Shown: positions 18,451 to 26,706, counted from the first letter of the stretch. The stretch: 64,000 nucleotides of DNA from Aeromonas allosaccharophila (GCF_000819685.1 NZ_CDBR01000062.1:60287-124286); one strand, 5' to 3'. Notes: generated from the letters alone by a model not told the origin. Numbers and translations: made by a program.

Positions 18451-19377
18451 TTACGCATTCACGGTGCGGGTGGCGACGATATTGGTACCGGCTTCACCCT
18501 TGAGGATGGCAAGACCATCTTCCAGCGAGCCGATCCCGACCATGCCGCCGGTCGCTTTGACAAATTCACAAGAGGCTTCGACTTTCGGTCCCATGGAACC
18601 TGCATCGAACTTGACCCCGGCCAGCTCGTCCGGGCTGGTGACCCGCAGCGGGTGCTGGGTCGGCTTGCCCCAATCCAGATAGACGGCATCGGCGTCGGTC
18701 AGGATCAGCAGGGCGTCGGCCTTGATCTGCTTGGCCAGATAGGCGGCAGACATGTCTTTGTCGATGACCGCTTCGATACCGGTCAGGCACTGCCCATCCC
18801 AGGTCACCGGAATGCCGCCACCACCGGTACAGATGATGAGGTGGCCCTGGGCAATCAGGGTTTCGATGGCGTCGCCTTCGACGATGCGCTGGGGCAGCGG
18901 GGACGGCACTACACGGCGGAAGAACTTGCCGTCAGCCTTGACCACCCAGTGCTTCTCTTCTGCCAGGGTGCGGGCTTCCGCTTCTTCATAGACGGGGCCG
19001 ATAAATTTGGTCGGATTGGCAAACGCCGGATCCTTGGGATCAACCTGCACCTGAGTCAGCAGCGCAGTGACGTTGCGGCTCGGCATAAGGTTTTTCAGCT
19101 CCTGGATCAGCATGTAGCCGATCATGCCTTGGGACTCGGCACCCAGCACATCCAGCGGATAGGGGGATACCTTGGTGTAGGCGCTGTTTTGCAGGGCCAG
19201 CAGGCCGACTTGCGGGCCGTTGCCATGCACCAGCACCACGTTGTACTCCTGAGCGATCAGGGCGATGGTCTTGGCGGCAGTGGCGATGTTCTTGCGCTGG
19301 ATATCCGCTTCCAGTGGCTCACCACGACGGAGCAGAGCATTGCCACCCAGAGCGACGACGACAGTTGGTTTTTTCAT
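18451..19377 (-). CDS. arcC: Carbamate kinase
   Basis: 308 residues of the amino-acid-kinase fold: VVALGGNALLRRG at the N-terminus, VHGNGPQVG, and CTGGGGIPV in the middle. It makes ATP from carbamoyl phosphate plus ADP, the energy-yielding step of the arginine deiminase pathway. ATG 19377 (MKKPTVVV) is chosen; the ORF extends to 19440 but that part overlaps arcA's end and has no homology. Second gene of the operon. Confidence 0.96.
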   Translation of the reverse strand: MKKPTVVVALGGNALLRRGEPLEADIQRKNIATAAKTIALIAQEYNVVLVHGNGPQVGLLALQNSAYTKVSPYPLDVLGAESQGMIGYMLIQELKNLMPSRNVTALLTQVQVDPKDPAFANPTKFIGPVYEEAEARTLAEEKHWVVKADGKFFRRVVPSPLPQRIVEGDAIETLIAQGHLIICTGGGGIPVTWDGQCLTGIEAVIDKDMSAAYLAKQIKADALLILTDADAVYLDWGKPTQHPLRVTSPDELAGVKFDAGSMGPKVEASCEFVKATGGMVGIGSLEDGLAILKGEAGTNIVATRTVNA

Positions 19378-19439
19378 AGTGGTTAATCTCGAGTTTGGTT
19401 CTGTGTGGCGCCAGCTTCTGCCGGCGCCACGCCGTCTCA

Positions 19440-20660
19440 TCAGATGCTGTCGCGTTCCATCGGGCAGCTCATGCAGCGGGCGCCGCCGCGGCCACGGCCC
19501 AGTTCATCACCCGGGATGGAGAGAACTGTGATACCGGCCTTGTCATATTTCTCGTTGGTGTAGGTATTGCGCTCGTAGCCCACCACCACGCCGGGACGCA
19601 CGGTCAGCACGTTGTTGGCGTCGTTCCACTGCTCGCGTTCTGCTTCGAAGCTGTCACCGCCAGTGGTGATGATCTTCAGCTGATCCACGCCCAGTGCTTT
19701 CTCGATAGCGGTGACGAAGTAGCCCTCTTCCTTGATGTTCATGCCGGTGGCGCCGCCCGGAGTCAGGCTCCAGCACTGCACGTCCTTGCGGATCACTTCC
19801 GGATAGACGGAGAAGGTGTCGATATCCATGTGGGTCATCACGGTATCCAGGTGCATGCAGCTGCGGTGTTTCGGCAGCTCCATGGCGATGACCTGCTTGG
19901 CCTGACCGTGTTTGAACAGGCTGCGAGCCAGGTGCTCGACACCTTGCGGGGTGGTGCGCTCGGACATACCGATCAGCACGGCGCCGCGGCCGATAACCAG
20001 TACGTCGCCACCCTCGATGGTGGAGTTGTCGTAGTCACGCTCCTCGTCACCGAAGTACTTGATGAAGTCCTGGCCAGCAAACATCGGGTGCCAGCGGTAG
20101 ATGGCCTTCACATGGTTGGTTTCGCGGCGACGAGCCTGTTTGGCCATCGGGTTGATGGAGACGCCACCGTAAACCCAGCAGGAGGTGTCACGGGTGAAGA
20201 GGTGGTTGGGCAGCGGCTCGATGATGAAGTCGGTCGGTGCATGCATGCCCACTACCATGTTGACGCCGTGATAAGGCATCTCGGAGTAGGTCAGGCCGCC
20301 GGAGAGAATGCGGGCCAGTTCGCGGTGCGGCATGTCTGCCAGGAAGCAGCGCACGTCGTTGGCAAAAGAAGACCCGAGGCGGTAGTCGGAGACCTGATGT
20401 TGCAGCAGCCAGGTTTTGGCTTCCGGCACATCCAGGGTTTCGGCCAGCAGATTGGTCAGCAGGAAAACTTCGACATTCTGATCGCGCAGTACCTGAGCGA
20501 ATTTGTCATGCTCCTGACCGGCGCGTTCAACTGACAGGACGTCATCGAACAGCAGATCCTGGCAGTTGGAAGGAGTCAGACGCTTCAGACTGAGGTTGGG
20601 GCGGTGCAACATGACACGGCGCAATTGGCCAACTTCAGAACCTACATAAAATTTGCTCAT
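19440..20660 (-). CDS. arcA: Arginine deiminase
   Basis: 406 residues. It hydrolyses arginine to citrulline and ammonia. Motifs around the active site: [29 protein letters not shown], and the catalytic Cys396 in GGARCMSCP. First gene of arcA-arcC-arcB-transporter, giving ATP and alkali (ammonia) under anaerobic or acid conditions. The upstream 750 bp contains ARG-box-like sequences and probably the regulated promoter. Confidence 0.97.
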   Translation of the reverse strand: MSKFYVGSEVGQLRRVMLHRPNLSLKRLTPSNCQDLLFDDVLSVERAGQEHDKFAQVLRDQNVEVFLLTNLLAETLDVPEAKTWLLQHQVSDYRLGSSFANDVRCFLADMPHRELARILSGGLTYSEMPYHGVNMVVGMHAPTDFIIEPLPNHLFTRDTSCWVYGGVSINPMAKQARRRETNHVKAIYRWHPMFAGQDFIKYFGDEERDYDNSTIEGGDVLVIGRGAVLIGMSERTTPQGVEHLARSLFKHGQAKQVIAMELPKHRSCMHLDTVMTHMDIDTFSVYPEVIRKDVQCWSLTPGGATGMNIKEEGYFVTAIEKALGVDQLKIITTGGDSFEAEREQWNDANNVLTVRPGVVVGYERNTYTNEKYDKAGITVLSIPGDELGRGRGGARCMSCPMERDSI

Positions 20661-21407
20661 GATTATATTCCGTCTAGCAGTGGTCCCTGCGAGTGATTGA
20701 ATAGATTCCTTCTATTCATGCTCGTGGCTAAGGCGGGATATTCTTTATGTAGGGTACTCGGCTTATGTTCTATCCTGCCCTTGCCTTTCGAGACCGAGGT
20801 TAGACCTGCGAACCGATGCAAACTTAGACACTGATCACATTCACTCAGAACTGAATATATTCACCGTTCAATCTATGACACCGGTAGCAAATTGCACATT
20901 TCCCACACAAAGCACATTGAATGGCCATGCACAACCACCCCGCTATATTTCAGGTTGATTCAGTTTTTATTCATGCAGGCTCACTGGCAAGATTAAATTC
21001 AAAAAACAAAACTCGTTAAAAATCATAATAATAAATGGTTTTTAAAATAAATTTTGAATATTACTTCCTGTGTATTGAATACATCGGCGTGACAAGAGGA
21101 ACTCGGGGGAAATAAATACTCAGATCGAGCACACTCACTGCATAAATCTTTTCTTGTCCCAGATCATGGCATTGATGCCAACCCCATCAGGCCAGGCCTC
21201 ATCAGCCATCACCTCTTTATGCGGTTCAACTTAATATGCACAAAGTTCGCATCGAGGCTGGCAACCATCCTCGTCAGTCACCACAACGCCTTTTGATACT
21301 TTTTTCATTAATTGAATTTATTCGTCCCACCTTGCGCTGGCGCCAACCTCGACTTAACTCAGAAAGTGATCCAGATCACACATGAATGGCACTACCAAGG
21401 AGTTGTT
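20661..21407. promoter_or_regulatory. Long arcA upstream region with ARG-box-like palindromes
   Basis: About 750 bp, notably A/T-rich, separating arcA from the small secreted peptide gene. It contains TGAATAGA/TCTATTCA arms at 20698-20718 and the 12-bp palindrome TGAATATATTCA at 20852-20863, plus other scattered TGAAT/ATTCA half-sites. These resemble ArgR half-sites (TGAAT...ATTCA), although their spacing differs from the E. coli 18-bp box. I see no clear FNR box and no credible gene. Confidence 0.45.
21365..21380 (+). promoter_or_regulatory. CRP-binding site (candidate)
   Basis: AGTGATCCAGATCACA matches 14 of 16 positions of the consensus TGTGATCTAGATCACA. It lies only about 28 nt before the ribosome-binding site of the small secreted peptide gene. 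Confidence 0.65.
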
Positions 21408-21584
21408 ATGAAAATGAAACCCATGTTGTTGCTCGCGACTTTGCTGCTCTCTGCGCTCCCGACCTTCATTCAAGCTGAAGGAGCCCCTGCCATGCCCATG
21501 GTGGTATGCCATGTCGACCAGGCCCCCCAGATGCTGGTGCCTGACTATGTCTGCCGCTGGCATGGAGGCAGCGTTCATTACTAA
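21408..21584 (+). CDS. Small secreted protein of unknown function
   Basis: 58 residues from ATG 21408, which has AAGGAG six bases upstream. The first 23 residues form a signal peptide (MKMKPM, hydrophobic core, then AEG). The mature part of about 35 residues has two cysteines (VVCHVD and YVCRWHGG) that could form a disulfide, and is rich in Met, Pro and His. The longer frame from TTG 21312 runs through the CRP-like site and is less likely. I do not recognise a family. It is alone between arcA and the ParA gene. Confidence 0.7.
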   Translation: MKMKPMLLLATLLLSALPTFIQAEGAPAMPMVVCHVDQAPQMLVPDYVCRWHGGSVHY

Positions 21585-21593
21585 TCGACACAA

Positions 21594-21616
21594 CGAGAGG
21601 AGCATCACTCCTCTCG
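21594..21616 (+). terminator. Hairpin between small peptide and ParA genes
   Basis: Arms CGAGAGGAG/CTCCTCTCG with a 5-base loop, no T-run. It may be a weak terminator, or an operator/centromere-like site for the ParA/RHH pair; an overlapping inverted repeat CATCAC/GTGATG spans 21603-21626. Confidence 0.45.
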
Positions 21617-21681
21617 CCTTGTGATGAGGCTGGCCCCTCCTATACTGAAATCAGCGGTTTTCTCATGGATAGGGGAACGTC

Positions 21682-22329
21682 ATGATCTTGTTGGTCGGTG
21701 GAGAGAAGGGGGGGAGTGGCAAGAGCTGCCTGGCACAAAATCTTGCGGTCTACCTCAGATCCCAATTTCAGGGGGAGGTGTTACTGGTCGATTGCGACCC
21801 GCAGCGCACCACCTCTGACTGGATTCAGGAGCGCAACGACAACCCGGAGCTGCCACAAATCAACTGCGTTCAGCTCTATGGCAATATTCGCAACGACCTG
21901 CTCAGCCTGAAAAACCGCTACGACTACGTCATCGTCGATTGCGGCGGACAGGACAACCGGGCACTGCGCTCCACCATGGCTGTCGCCACCCACGCCCTGA
22001 TCCCCTTGCGCCCGAAACGCCGCGACCTCAAGACCCTGCCCCATATGGAAGATCTCATCACCACCTGCAAGATGGTCAATCCGACGCTCAATGCCGCTGT
22101 AGTGCTGACCCAGTGCCCCGCCCTGCCCAATCAGGTAAAACGCATTCTGGAGGCGAAAGAGGTCTGCGCCTCATTCGGTGTCGATGTGCTGAACGCCATC
22201 ACCTATGGTCGCAACGTCTACGACGACAGCGAAGAGAAGGGGCTGTCGGTGATGGAGATCGAGCCAGATGGCAAATCCGCCGAAGAGATCCGGGCCATCG
22301 CCAAAGAGTTCCTGCAAGTGGGGGTGTGA
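21682..22329 (+). CDS. ParA-family ATPase (ParF-like)
   Basis: 215 residues with the deviant Walker A box EKGGSGKSC (signature Lys9 and Lys14), VLLVDCDPQRTTSDW (Walker A') and YDYVIVDCGG (Walker B). It is short, lacking an N-terminal HTH, like plasmid type Ib ParF or chromosomal cargo-positioning ParAs. The next gene starts one base after its stop and has a ribbon-helix-helix-like end, the usual ParF/ParG arrangement. There are no replication or plasmid genes nearby, so it is a chromosomal orphan pair, possibly a plasmid relic or a positioning system. No ParB-type partner is seen. Confidence 0.9.
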   Translation: MILLVGGEKGGSGKSCLAQNLAVYLRSQFQGEVLLVDCDPQRTTSDWIQERNDNPELPQINCVQLYGNIRNDLLSLKNRYDYVIVDCGGQDNRALRSTMAVATHALIPLRPKRRDLKTLPHMEDLITTCKMVNPTLNAAVVLTQCPALPNQVKRILEAKEVCASFGVDVLNAITYGRNVYDDSEEKGLSVMEIEPDGKSAEEIRAIAKEFLQVGV

Positions 22330-22330
22330 G

Positions 22331-22699
22331 ATGGGTCTGGCCGATCTGAAGAAAAAGCACCAGCTGCATCACCAGAAGAAGTTCACCGTCGACGAATTTA
22401 TCGAAGATGCAGAGTTCTACGCCAAGGGAAAACCCAAGGTGGTCAGCCTTGAACTGAGCCTGCATCGTGATGAAGCCCTGTCGGCGCTGGCCTTTATCGA
22501 GAGTGGCGAGCACCTGAGACCTAGTTACAAAAAGGCCACCTTCTCCATGAGTACGACGGCCATCGACGAGCTGGGCAATCTGACCCAGCAAGATGGCATG
22601 AACAAATCCCTGTTGCTGCGCCTCTTTACCCACTACTTCTCTTCGCTCACCCCGGAAGAGCGCCAGACCATTTATGAGCGACTCAACCAGCGCTCATAA
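22331..22699 (+). CDS. Putative ParA partner with ribbon-helix-helix-like C-terminus
   Basis: 122 residues. Very basic N-terminus (LKKKHQLHHQKK), then an acidic helix region, and at about residues 69-112 a short strand plus two helices (KKATFSMSTTAIDEL then MNKSLLLRLFTHYF). This pattern is like MetJ/Arc or ParG-type DNA-binding dimers. A flexible basic tail plus RHH is the layout of ParG, which both binds the centromere and stimulates ParF. Start ATG 22331 is one base after the ParA stop. Assignment is structural inference; I do not recognise the family by sequence. Confidence 0.75.
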   Translation: MGLADLKKKHQLHHQKKFTVDEFIEDAEFYAKGKPKVVSLELSLHRDEALSALAFIESGEHLRPSYKKATFSMSTTAIDELGNLTQQDGMNKSLLLRLFTHYFSSLTPEERQTIYERLNQRS

Positions 22700-23005
22700 T
22701 TTCTCCATTCAGTCGCTCTTTTGGTGCCTCGCCAACCCATCCCGAATGACCATCATCAGACTGCAGAATCTGTTTCCAAAGTAACCAAAAAGTCGTGTAA
22801 GAGATCTGCCATTCCATATGTAAGCCAAAAGCCGAAAAGATACTCGAGATAATCGGAAGACAGGATCTTAAAATATGAAGGTGAAACACTTAACATCATG
22901 TTTATAAATGAATAAGTCGAAACACACCGCTTTCGGAAAAGCTAATGACAAAAACGTTTTCCAATCTGACGTTGTAGCCGGTAAGAAAATCCTTATAGTT
23001 ACTCA
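22700..23005. promoter_or_regulatory. Upstream control region of first Csr sRNA
   Basis: About 300 bp without a gene. It contains the UvrY-box-like element listed separately, a second TGTAAG at 22819-22824, and a -10-like TATAGT at 22994-22999. Another TGTAAG-N6-CTTACA-like site (GGTAAG-N6-CTTATA) spans 22980-22997, overlapping the -10. Confidence 0.6.
22796..22813 (+). promoter_or_regulatory. UvrY/GacA/VarA-type activator box upstream of csrB-like RNA
   Basis: TGTAAGAGATCTGCCATT begins with the TGTAAG half of the known TGTAAG-N6-CTTACA box, including the typical AGATCT centre. The same sequence with one change occurs upstream of the second Csr RNA. It sits about 200 bp before the predicted RNA start, like the distal UvrY site of E. 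coli csrB. Confidence 0.75.
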
Positions 23006-23281
23006 TGCACGGACGCAATGAAGTCGGTCAGGAAGACTGGCTGCCAGGGTTGGGCAAATGGACTCACCACAGGATGTGGTAAAGGACACCTCCCAGGACG
23101 GAGAAAGTGCGACGGGACAGGATGACTCGTCAGGCCAAGATGGCTAAAGGACACCCCAAAGGATTGGGAAGGGGAAACCTAAAGGAAGAGGTAAACAGTC
23201 AGGGATTGCAGGGAGCAACTTCGTTCAAGGATATGAGCGATACGACTACCGGGGGCGACGCAAGTCGCCCCCATCTTTTTA
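23006..23281 (+). ncRNA. csrB: CsrB-family regulatory sRNA (copy 1)
   Basis: About 275 nt with some 16 GGA motifs, many in AGGA loops of short hairpins such as CCACA-GGA-TGTGG and CCCAA-AGGA-TTGGG. The segment AAAGGACACCTCCCAGGACG is nearly identical to part of E. coli CsrB as I remember it, and CAGGGAGCAAC near the end also matches. The terminator is GGGGGCGAC/GTCGCCCCC with loop GCAA, then ATCTTTTT (23251-23280). These RNAs sequester the translational regulator CsrA. The exact 5' end is inferred from a -10-like TATAGT. An 83-codon ORF inside is not a gene. Confidence 0.92.
23251..23280 (+). terminator. Terminator of csrB-like RNA (copy 1)
   Basis: A 9-bp GC-rich stem with a GCAA tetraloop followed by ATCTTTTT. 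Confidence 0.92.
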
Positions 23282-23357
23282 TCTGCGTTTTACGGCCCGA
23301 TTACTTGCCTTATTGCCAGAACCTTCCAGACCCGCTGCTTAAGCAAAAATACATATG

Positions 23358-23384
23358 AAAGGGGCGCCACGATGGCGCCCCTTT
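23358..23384 (-). terminator. Terminator of hemN operon
   Basis: A perfect 12-bp stem AAAGGGGCGCCA/TGGCGCCCCTTT with a 3-base loop, 25 bp past the hemN stop. The T-run is interrupted in both directions. Confidence 0.75.
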
Positions 23385-23409
23385 CTGTTTTCTGATCGAC
23401 AGACACAGC

Positions 23410-24783
23410 TTATATCACGCGAGAGAACTGCTGCTGGCGTGCCTTGTTGCGCAGGTACACGTCGAAGCACATGCAGATATTGCGGATCAGCAGCTGCCCC
23501 GTGGAGGAGACCTCCAGGCCATCCTCCGTCATGCGCACCAGCCCATCGTTGATGAAGGTCTGCAGCAGCTTGAGATCGTCGGCAAAATACTCTCTGAAAA
23601 TGAGTCCGTGCGCCTGCTCGACAGCGGCAAAGTTCAGGCGAAAATCACAGATGAGTCGCTTGATCACCTCACGACGGACCAGATCATCCTGATTGAGCGA
23701 GCAGCCTTTCCACTGGGCATGCCCCAGCTCTGCAACCTGTGCGTAATAGGCCTTGAGCTCTTTCTGATTCTGGGAATAGGCATCACCGATCATGCTGATG
23801 GAAGAGACCCCCAGTCCCAGCAGATCGCAATCACCCTGGGTGGTATAACCCTGGAAGTTGCGGTGCAGCTTGCCCTCGCGTTGTGCGACCGCCAGCTCGT
23901 CATCGGGTTTGGCAAAATGGTCCATGCCGATGAACTGGTAACCACGACCGGTCAGGAAGGCGATAGTGTCCTGCAACATGGCCAGCTTCTCCTGCGGAGC
24001 TGGCATATCCACCTCTTTCAACTTGCGCTGGGCGGCGAAGCGACTCGGCAGATGGGCATAGTTGAAGATGGAGAGGCGCGCCGGATCGGTCTTGAGCACC
24101 TCTTCCAGCGTATGGTGGAAGCTGGCACGATCCTGATGCGGCAGGCCATAGATAAGGTCGAGGTTGGTCGAGCGGAAGCCAAGCTCACGAGCCCGTTCCA
24201 ACATGGCTCTAATAAAGTCGTTGTCCTGCTCGCGGTTGACTGCGACCTGCACATCCTTGTTGAAGTCCTGCACCCCAAGGCTGATGCGGTTGAAGCCGAC
24301 TTCTCGCAGCACATCCAGCATGGTAATGGCGATCTCGCGCGGATCGACCTCAATGCTGAACTCCCCCTCTTCGGCGAAATGGAAGTGCTCACGCAGCATG
24401 GCCATCAGGCGGCGCGTTTGCGCTTCGTCCAGATAGGTGGGTGTACCGCCGCCCCAGTGCAGCTGGGTGACCAGACGATGCTTGAAGAGCGGGGCCTGCG
24501 CCTTGATCTCCTGCTCCAGGTAGTCGAGGTACTCGTCAGCCTTGTGCTGATGGCGGGTAATGACCTTGTTGCAGCCGCAGTAGTAGCAGAGCTTGTGACA
24601 GAAAGGGATATGCACGTAGAGCGACAGATTGCGCTCGGGATACTGGCCGGCAGCGCGGACAAAATCCGGATAACCGAAGCTCTCGTTGAACTCCAGCGCA
24701 GTGGGATAAGAGGTGTATCGCGGGCCACTGTAGTTATATTTTTCGATCAGGGCCTGATCCCACACAATCTGTTCTGCTTGCAC
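23410..24783 (-). CDS. hemN: Oxygen-independent coproporphyrinogen III oxidase
   Basis: 457 residues. A radical-SAM enzyme converting coproporphyrinogen III to protoporphyrinogen IX anaerobically. The cluster motif is HIPFCHKLCYYCGC with Cys62, Cys66, Cys69 and the extra Cys71, as in E. coli HemN; the N-terminal YSGPRYTSYPTA segment is also typical. The start codon is GTG at 24783 with AGAGGA eight bases upstream. It ends a DUF2489-yihI operon reading on the minus strand. The aerobic counterpart hemF lies 6 kb away. Confidence 0.97.
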   Translation of the reverse strand: MQAEQIVWDQALIEKYNYSGPRYTSYPTALEFNESFGYPDFVRAAGQYPERNLSLYVHIPFCHKLCYYCGCNKVITRHQHKADEYLDYLEQEIKAQAPLFKHRLVTQLHWGGGTPTYLDEAQTRRLMAMLREHFHFAEEGEFSIEVDPREIAITMLDVLREVGFNRISLGVQDFNKDVQVAVNREQDNDFIRAMLERARELGFRSTNLDLIYGLPHQDRASFHHTLEEVLKTDPARLSIFNYAHLPSRFAAQRKLKEVDMPAPQEKLAMLQDTIAFLTGRGYQFIGMDHFAKPDDELAVAQREGKLHRNFQGYTTQGDCDLLGLGVSSISMIGDAYSQNQKELKAYYAQVAELGHAQWKGCSLNQDDLVRREVIKRLICDFRLNFAAVEQAHGLIFREYFADDLKLLQTFINDGLVRMTEDGLEVSSTGQLLIRNICMCFDVYLRNKARQQQFSRVI

Positions 24784-24814
24784 GCTCGCTTCCTCTCTTG
24801 TTGTTATTGTTGGC

Positions 24815-25267
24815 TCACCGACCTAACTGAAAATCCTTCAATTGGGCCACATCCTTGAGGATCTGAGCTTCCAGCTCGGCCTCATAGCCGCTGCGTTCGA
24901 GATCCATCTTCATCACTTCATTGCGTTTAAGTGCGCGTCTGGCCTCATGAGTCGGCATATCTTTCACCTTCTCATACAGCCCGTACAGACCCGGGAACTC
25001 GGCAGCGAACGCCCGCCCATCCTTGATCTGCAACGCATCCAGCAGATGGGTCAGCCGAATGGCGCCTTCGGAGTAATCGCACTGCCCCTCCTGCACCGCA
25101 TGGGCAATGACCCGCACGCTCTCCAGAATTCGTTCATTGCGAGCAGTTATCGCCTGCCACTGCATCGCTTGCTGCCGTCTTAGTCTGGCCAGCAGCATGC
25201 CTGCATAGATTGCCAACCCTGACAAAATCAGGCCGCCCAACAGGGCGGCCAGCATCCATCCACTCAT
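24815..25267 (-). CDS. DUF2489 membrane-anchored protein
   Basis: 150 residues. One N-terminal membrane helix (about residues 5-27), then a helical cytoplasmic domain with HAVQEGQCDYSEGAIRLTHLLDAL and FPGLYGLYEKVKDMPTHEARRAL, which fits DUF2489. Function unknown. I use ATG 25267, whose first base is the last base of the yihI stop (TGATG); a GTG at 25270 is also possible. It lies between yihI and hemN, a conserved order in Vibrio-type genomes as I recall. Confidence 0.85.
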   Translation of the reverse strand: MSGWMLAALLGGLILSGLAIYAGMLLARLRRQQAMQWQAITARNERILESVRVIAHAVQEGQCDYSEGAIRLTHLLDALQIKDGRAFAAEFPGLYGLYEKVKDMPTHEARRALKRNEVMKMDLERSGYEAELEAQILKDVAQLKDFQLGR

Positions 25268-25854
25268 CACTTTTTCTTCGGCTCAGGCTTGGGTTCCGGC
25301 TTGAAATCGACCTGGTTGAAACGATCCCACAACTCCTCTTCGGAGGCCGGTTTTTGCTCGTCGAACTCGGCGTCATCGCCATCATCAAACGGCAGCTCGT
25401 CATCTTCATCATCGTCGTTATCGATGATGCCCAGCTCATCCATCAGCTCCTGATAACGGTCGACGCGCTGATCAACCCAGGCCTGCTCGGCCGCTTCCAG
25501 GGTTTCACCGGCATCAAGACGATCCAGCAGATCATTCAAGCGGTCATCATTTTCGATGGAAGCCAGCTCCTGCTCGGGGGTCATCACCAGCTTCTTCTCT
25601 TTCACTGCCTTGGGTGCTGCCGGCTTTTTCTGTTTGTCATCCACCACCAGTACCACCGGCTTGCGAGAACCGATACGCGGATCTTTGGACTGGCTGTTGC
25701 CAGACTTGTTGTTCGATTGTTCAACTTGCTGACGAGAACCAGCCTTCAGGCCCTTGCGCTTGGCAGCCCGTTTACGCTCACGACCTTCCTGAGCACTGAC
25801 ATCAGATTCTTTGCGCTTGCCAGTAGGCTTGCGAGTGGGTTGTTTGGCAGACAT
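25267..25854 (-). CDS. yihI: Der GTPase-activating protein YihI
   Basis: 195 residues. Very basic N-terminal half (TRKPTGKRKESD, GRERKRAAKRKGLKAGSR), core LASIENDDRLNDLLDRLDAGETL, and a strongly acidic tail (DNDDDEDDELPFDDGDD) ending in EPKPEPKKK. This matches YihI, which stimulates GTP hydrolysis by the ribosome-assembly GTPase Der. In E. coli yihI lies beside csrC, and here a Csr RNA is likewise adjacent upstream. Confidence 0.94.
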   Translation of the reverse strand: MSAKQPTRKPTGKRKESDVSAQEGRERKRAAKRKGLKAGSRQQVEQSNNKSGNSQSKDPRIGSRKPVVLVVDDKQKKPAAPKAVKEKKLVMTPEQELASIENDDRLNDLLDRLDAGETLEAAEQAWVDQRVDRYQELMDELGIIDNDDDEDDELPFDDGDDAEFDEQKPASEEELWDRFNQVDFKPEPKPEPKKK

Positions 25855-26067
25855 GAATGGCTAACTCCGAAAAATAACTGGATTGACCCGTACCCGGGAT
25901 GATCTCACCCGGTGGGATACGATGCGAGGAACAGTAAGGCTGGAACAAAAGCAGGATCCGGCACCAATCCGGCCTAATCAGGCCACTGAACACCGCAGGA
26001 TCGGTATCCTCTGGGCATGTTGCTGGTATTTTGACACAGAATGGCTAATCGGGTTAATGACCCAAAA

Positions 26068-26447
26068 GAAAAAAGGCAGCCGAAGCTGCCTTGATATGTT
26101 CATGCGAGCGCCATCCTGAATGGCAAAACAGTCTGTTTCGTCCTCTCCGTGACAACTTGTCGCCGCAGCATATCGTTGTGTGGTCATCCTGACCTTGTAT
26201 TGGTCGTTCCTGAATGTGCGTGTGCCTGTTTGACCCGTCGCGTCGCGACCGCATCCTGCCATCGTGCCGGGGAGTCTGCATCCCGCAACCCCATCCCGCT
26301 CCGGAGATGGTCACCATCCTGATACTTCACATCCCTTGCCAGCTCATGCGAGCCCATGGCATCCCGCCACGCCAGCCATCCTCTGCTCACAACATCCTGT
26401 TGTGAAACCGCCACCCAATCCGTGGGTGAATCCATTGAGCCTACTGT
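26068..26447 (-). ncRNA. csrB: CsrB-family regulatory sRNA (copy 2; csrC position)
   Basis: About 380 nt on the minus strand with about 16 GGA motifs, most as (C/A)AGGATG in hairpin loops: CACAA-CAGGATG-TTGTG, GGTC-AGGAT-GACC and CCATTCAGGATGG. It ends in AAGGCAGC/GCTGCCTT with a UUCG loop and a T-run (26069-26092). A -10-like TATAGA lies at 26454-26459. It sits between yihI and cytochrome c4/engB, as csrC lies between yihA (engB) and yihI in E. coli, although its length and motif spacing look more like CsrB. Open frames inside it are artefacts. Confidence 0.92.
26073..26092 (-). terminator. Terminator of Csr sRNA copy 2
   Basis: An 8-bp stem with UUCG loop followed by TTTTCTTTT on the minus strand. 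Confidence 0.9.
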
Positions 26448-26583
26448 ATCAACTCTATAAAACGGCTCAATCCACCCCAAAAATTCTCAACATCTCGAAA
26501 AATATCAATATTCACATAATTAATTGATAAATAATGGATATTTAATATTTTATGCAATTTTATGAGCCTTGGCCTGCCTTGTG

Positions 26584-26601
26584 AATGGGAGATCTCTTAC
26601 A
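26584..26601 (-). promoter_or_regulatory. UvrY/GacA/VarA-type activator box upstream of Csr sRNA copy 2
   Basis: On the minus strand TGTAAGAGATCTCCCATT, the same as the box upstream of copy 1 except for one base. It lies about 150 bp before the predicted RNA start. Confidence 0.75.
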
Positions 26602-26645
26602 GAACGGGGGGATTAAACCGAGAATTATCTGAAAACCATAAAAAC

Positions 26646-26669
26646 AACGGGGAGCAAAGGCTCCCCGTT
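26646..26669 (-). terminator. Terminator of cytochrome c4 gene
   Basis: A 10-bp stem AACGGGGAGC/GCTCCCCGTT with a 4-base loop, followed on the minus strand by GTTTTTATGG. Confidence 0.82.
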
Positions 26670-26678
26670 TCAACTCGA

Positions 26679-26705
26679 ATCGACCGTATCGACCGTATCG
26701 ACTAT
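26679..26705. repeat. Three tandem 9-bp units
   Basis: ATCGACCGT occurs twice, followed by a third diverged copy ATCGACTAT, directly downstream of the cytochrome c4 stop and before its terminator. Confidence 0.7.
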
Positions 26706-26706
26706 A

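Noticed and set aside
22683..22889. 68-codon minus-strand ORF
   Set aside because: Overlaps the control region of the Csr RNA including its activator box; no ribosome-binding site.
22980..22997. GGTAAG-N6-CTTATA as the main UvrY box of the first Csr RNA
   Set aside because: It overlaps the likely -10 element; the distal TGTAAGAGATCT element, shared with the second RNA, is a better candidate.
23107..23358. 83-codon ORF MRRDRMTRQAKMAKG
   Set aside because: Lies within the CsrB-family RNA and runs through its terminator; repeated AGGA hairpins explain the sequence better.
26054..26480. Minus- and plus-strand ORFs of 60-98 codons
   Set aside because: Fall inside the second Csr RNA; no initiation signals or family resemblance.
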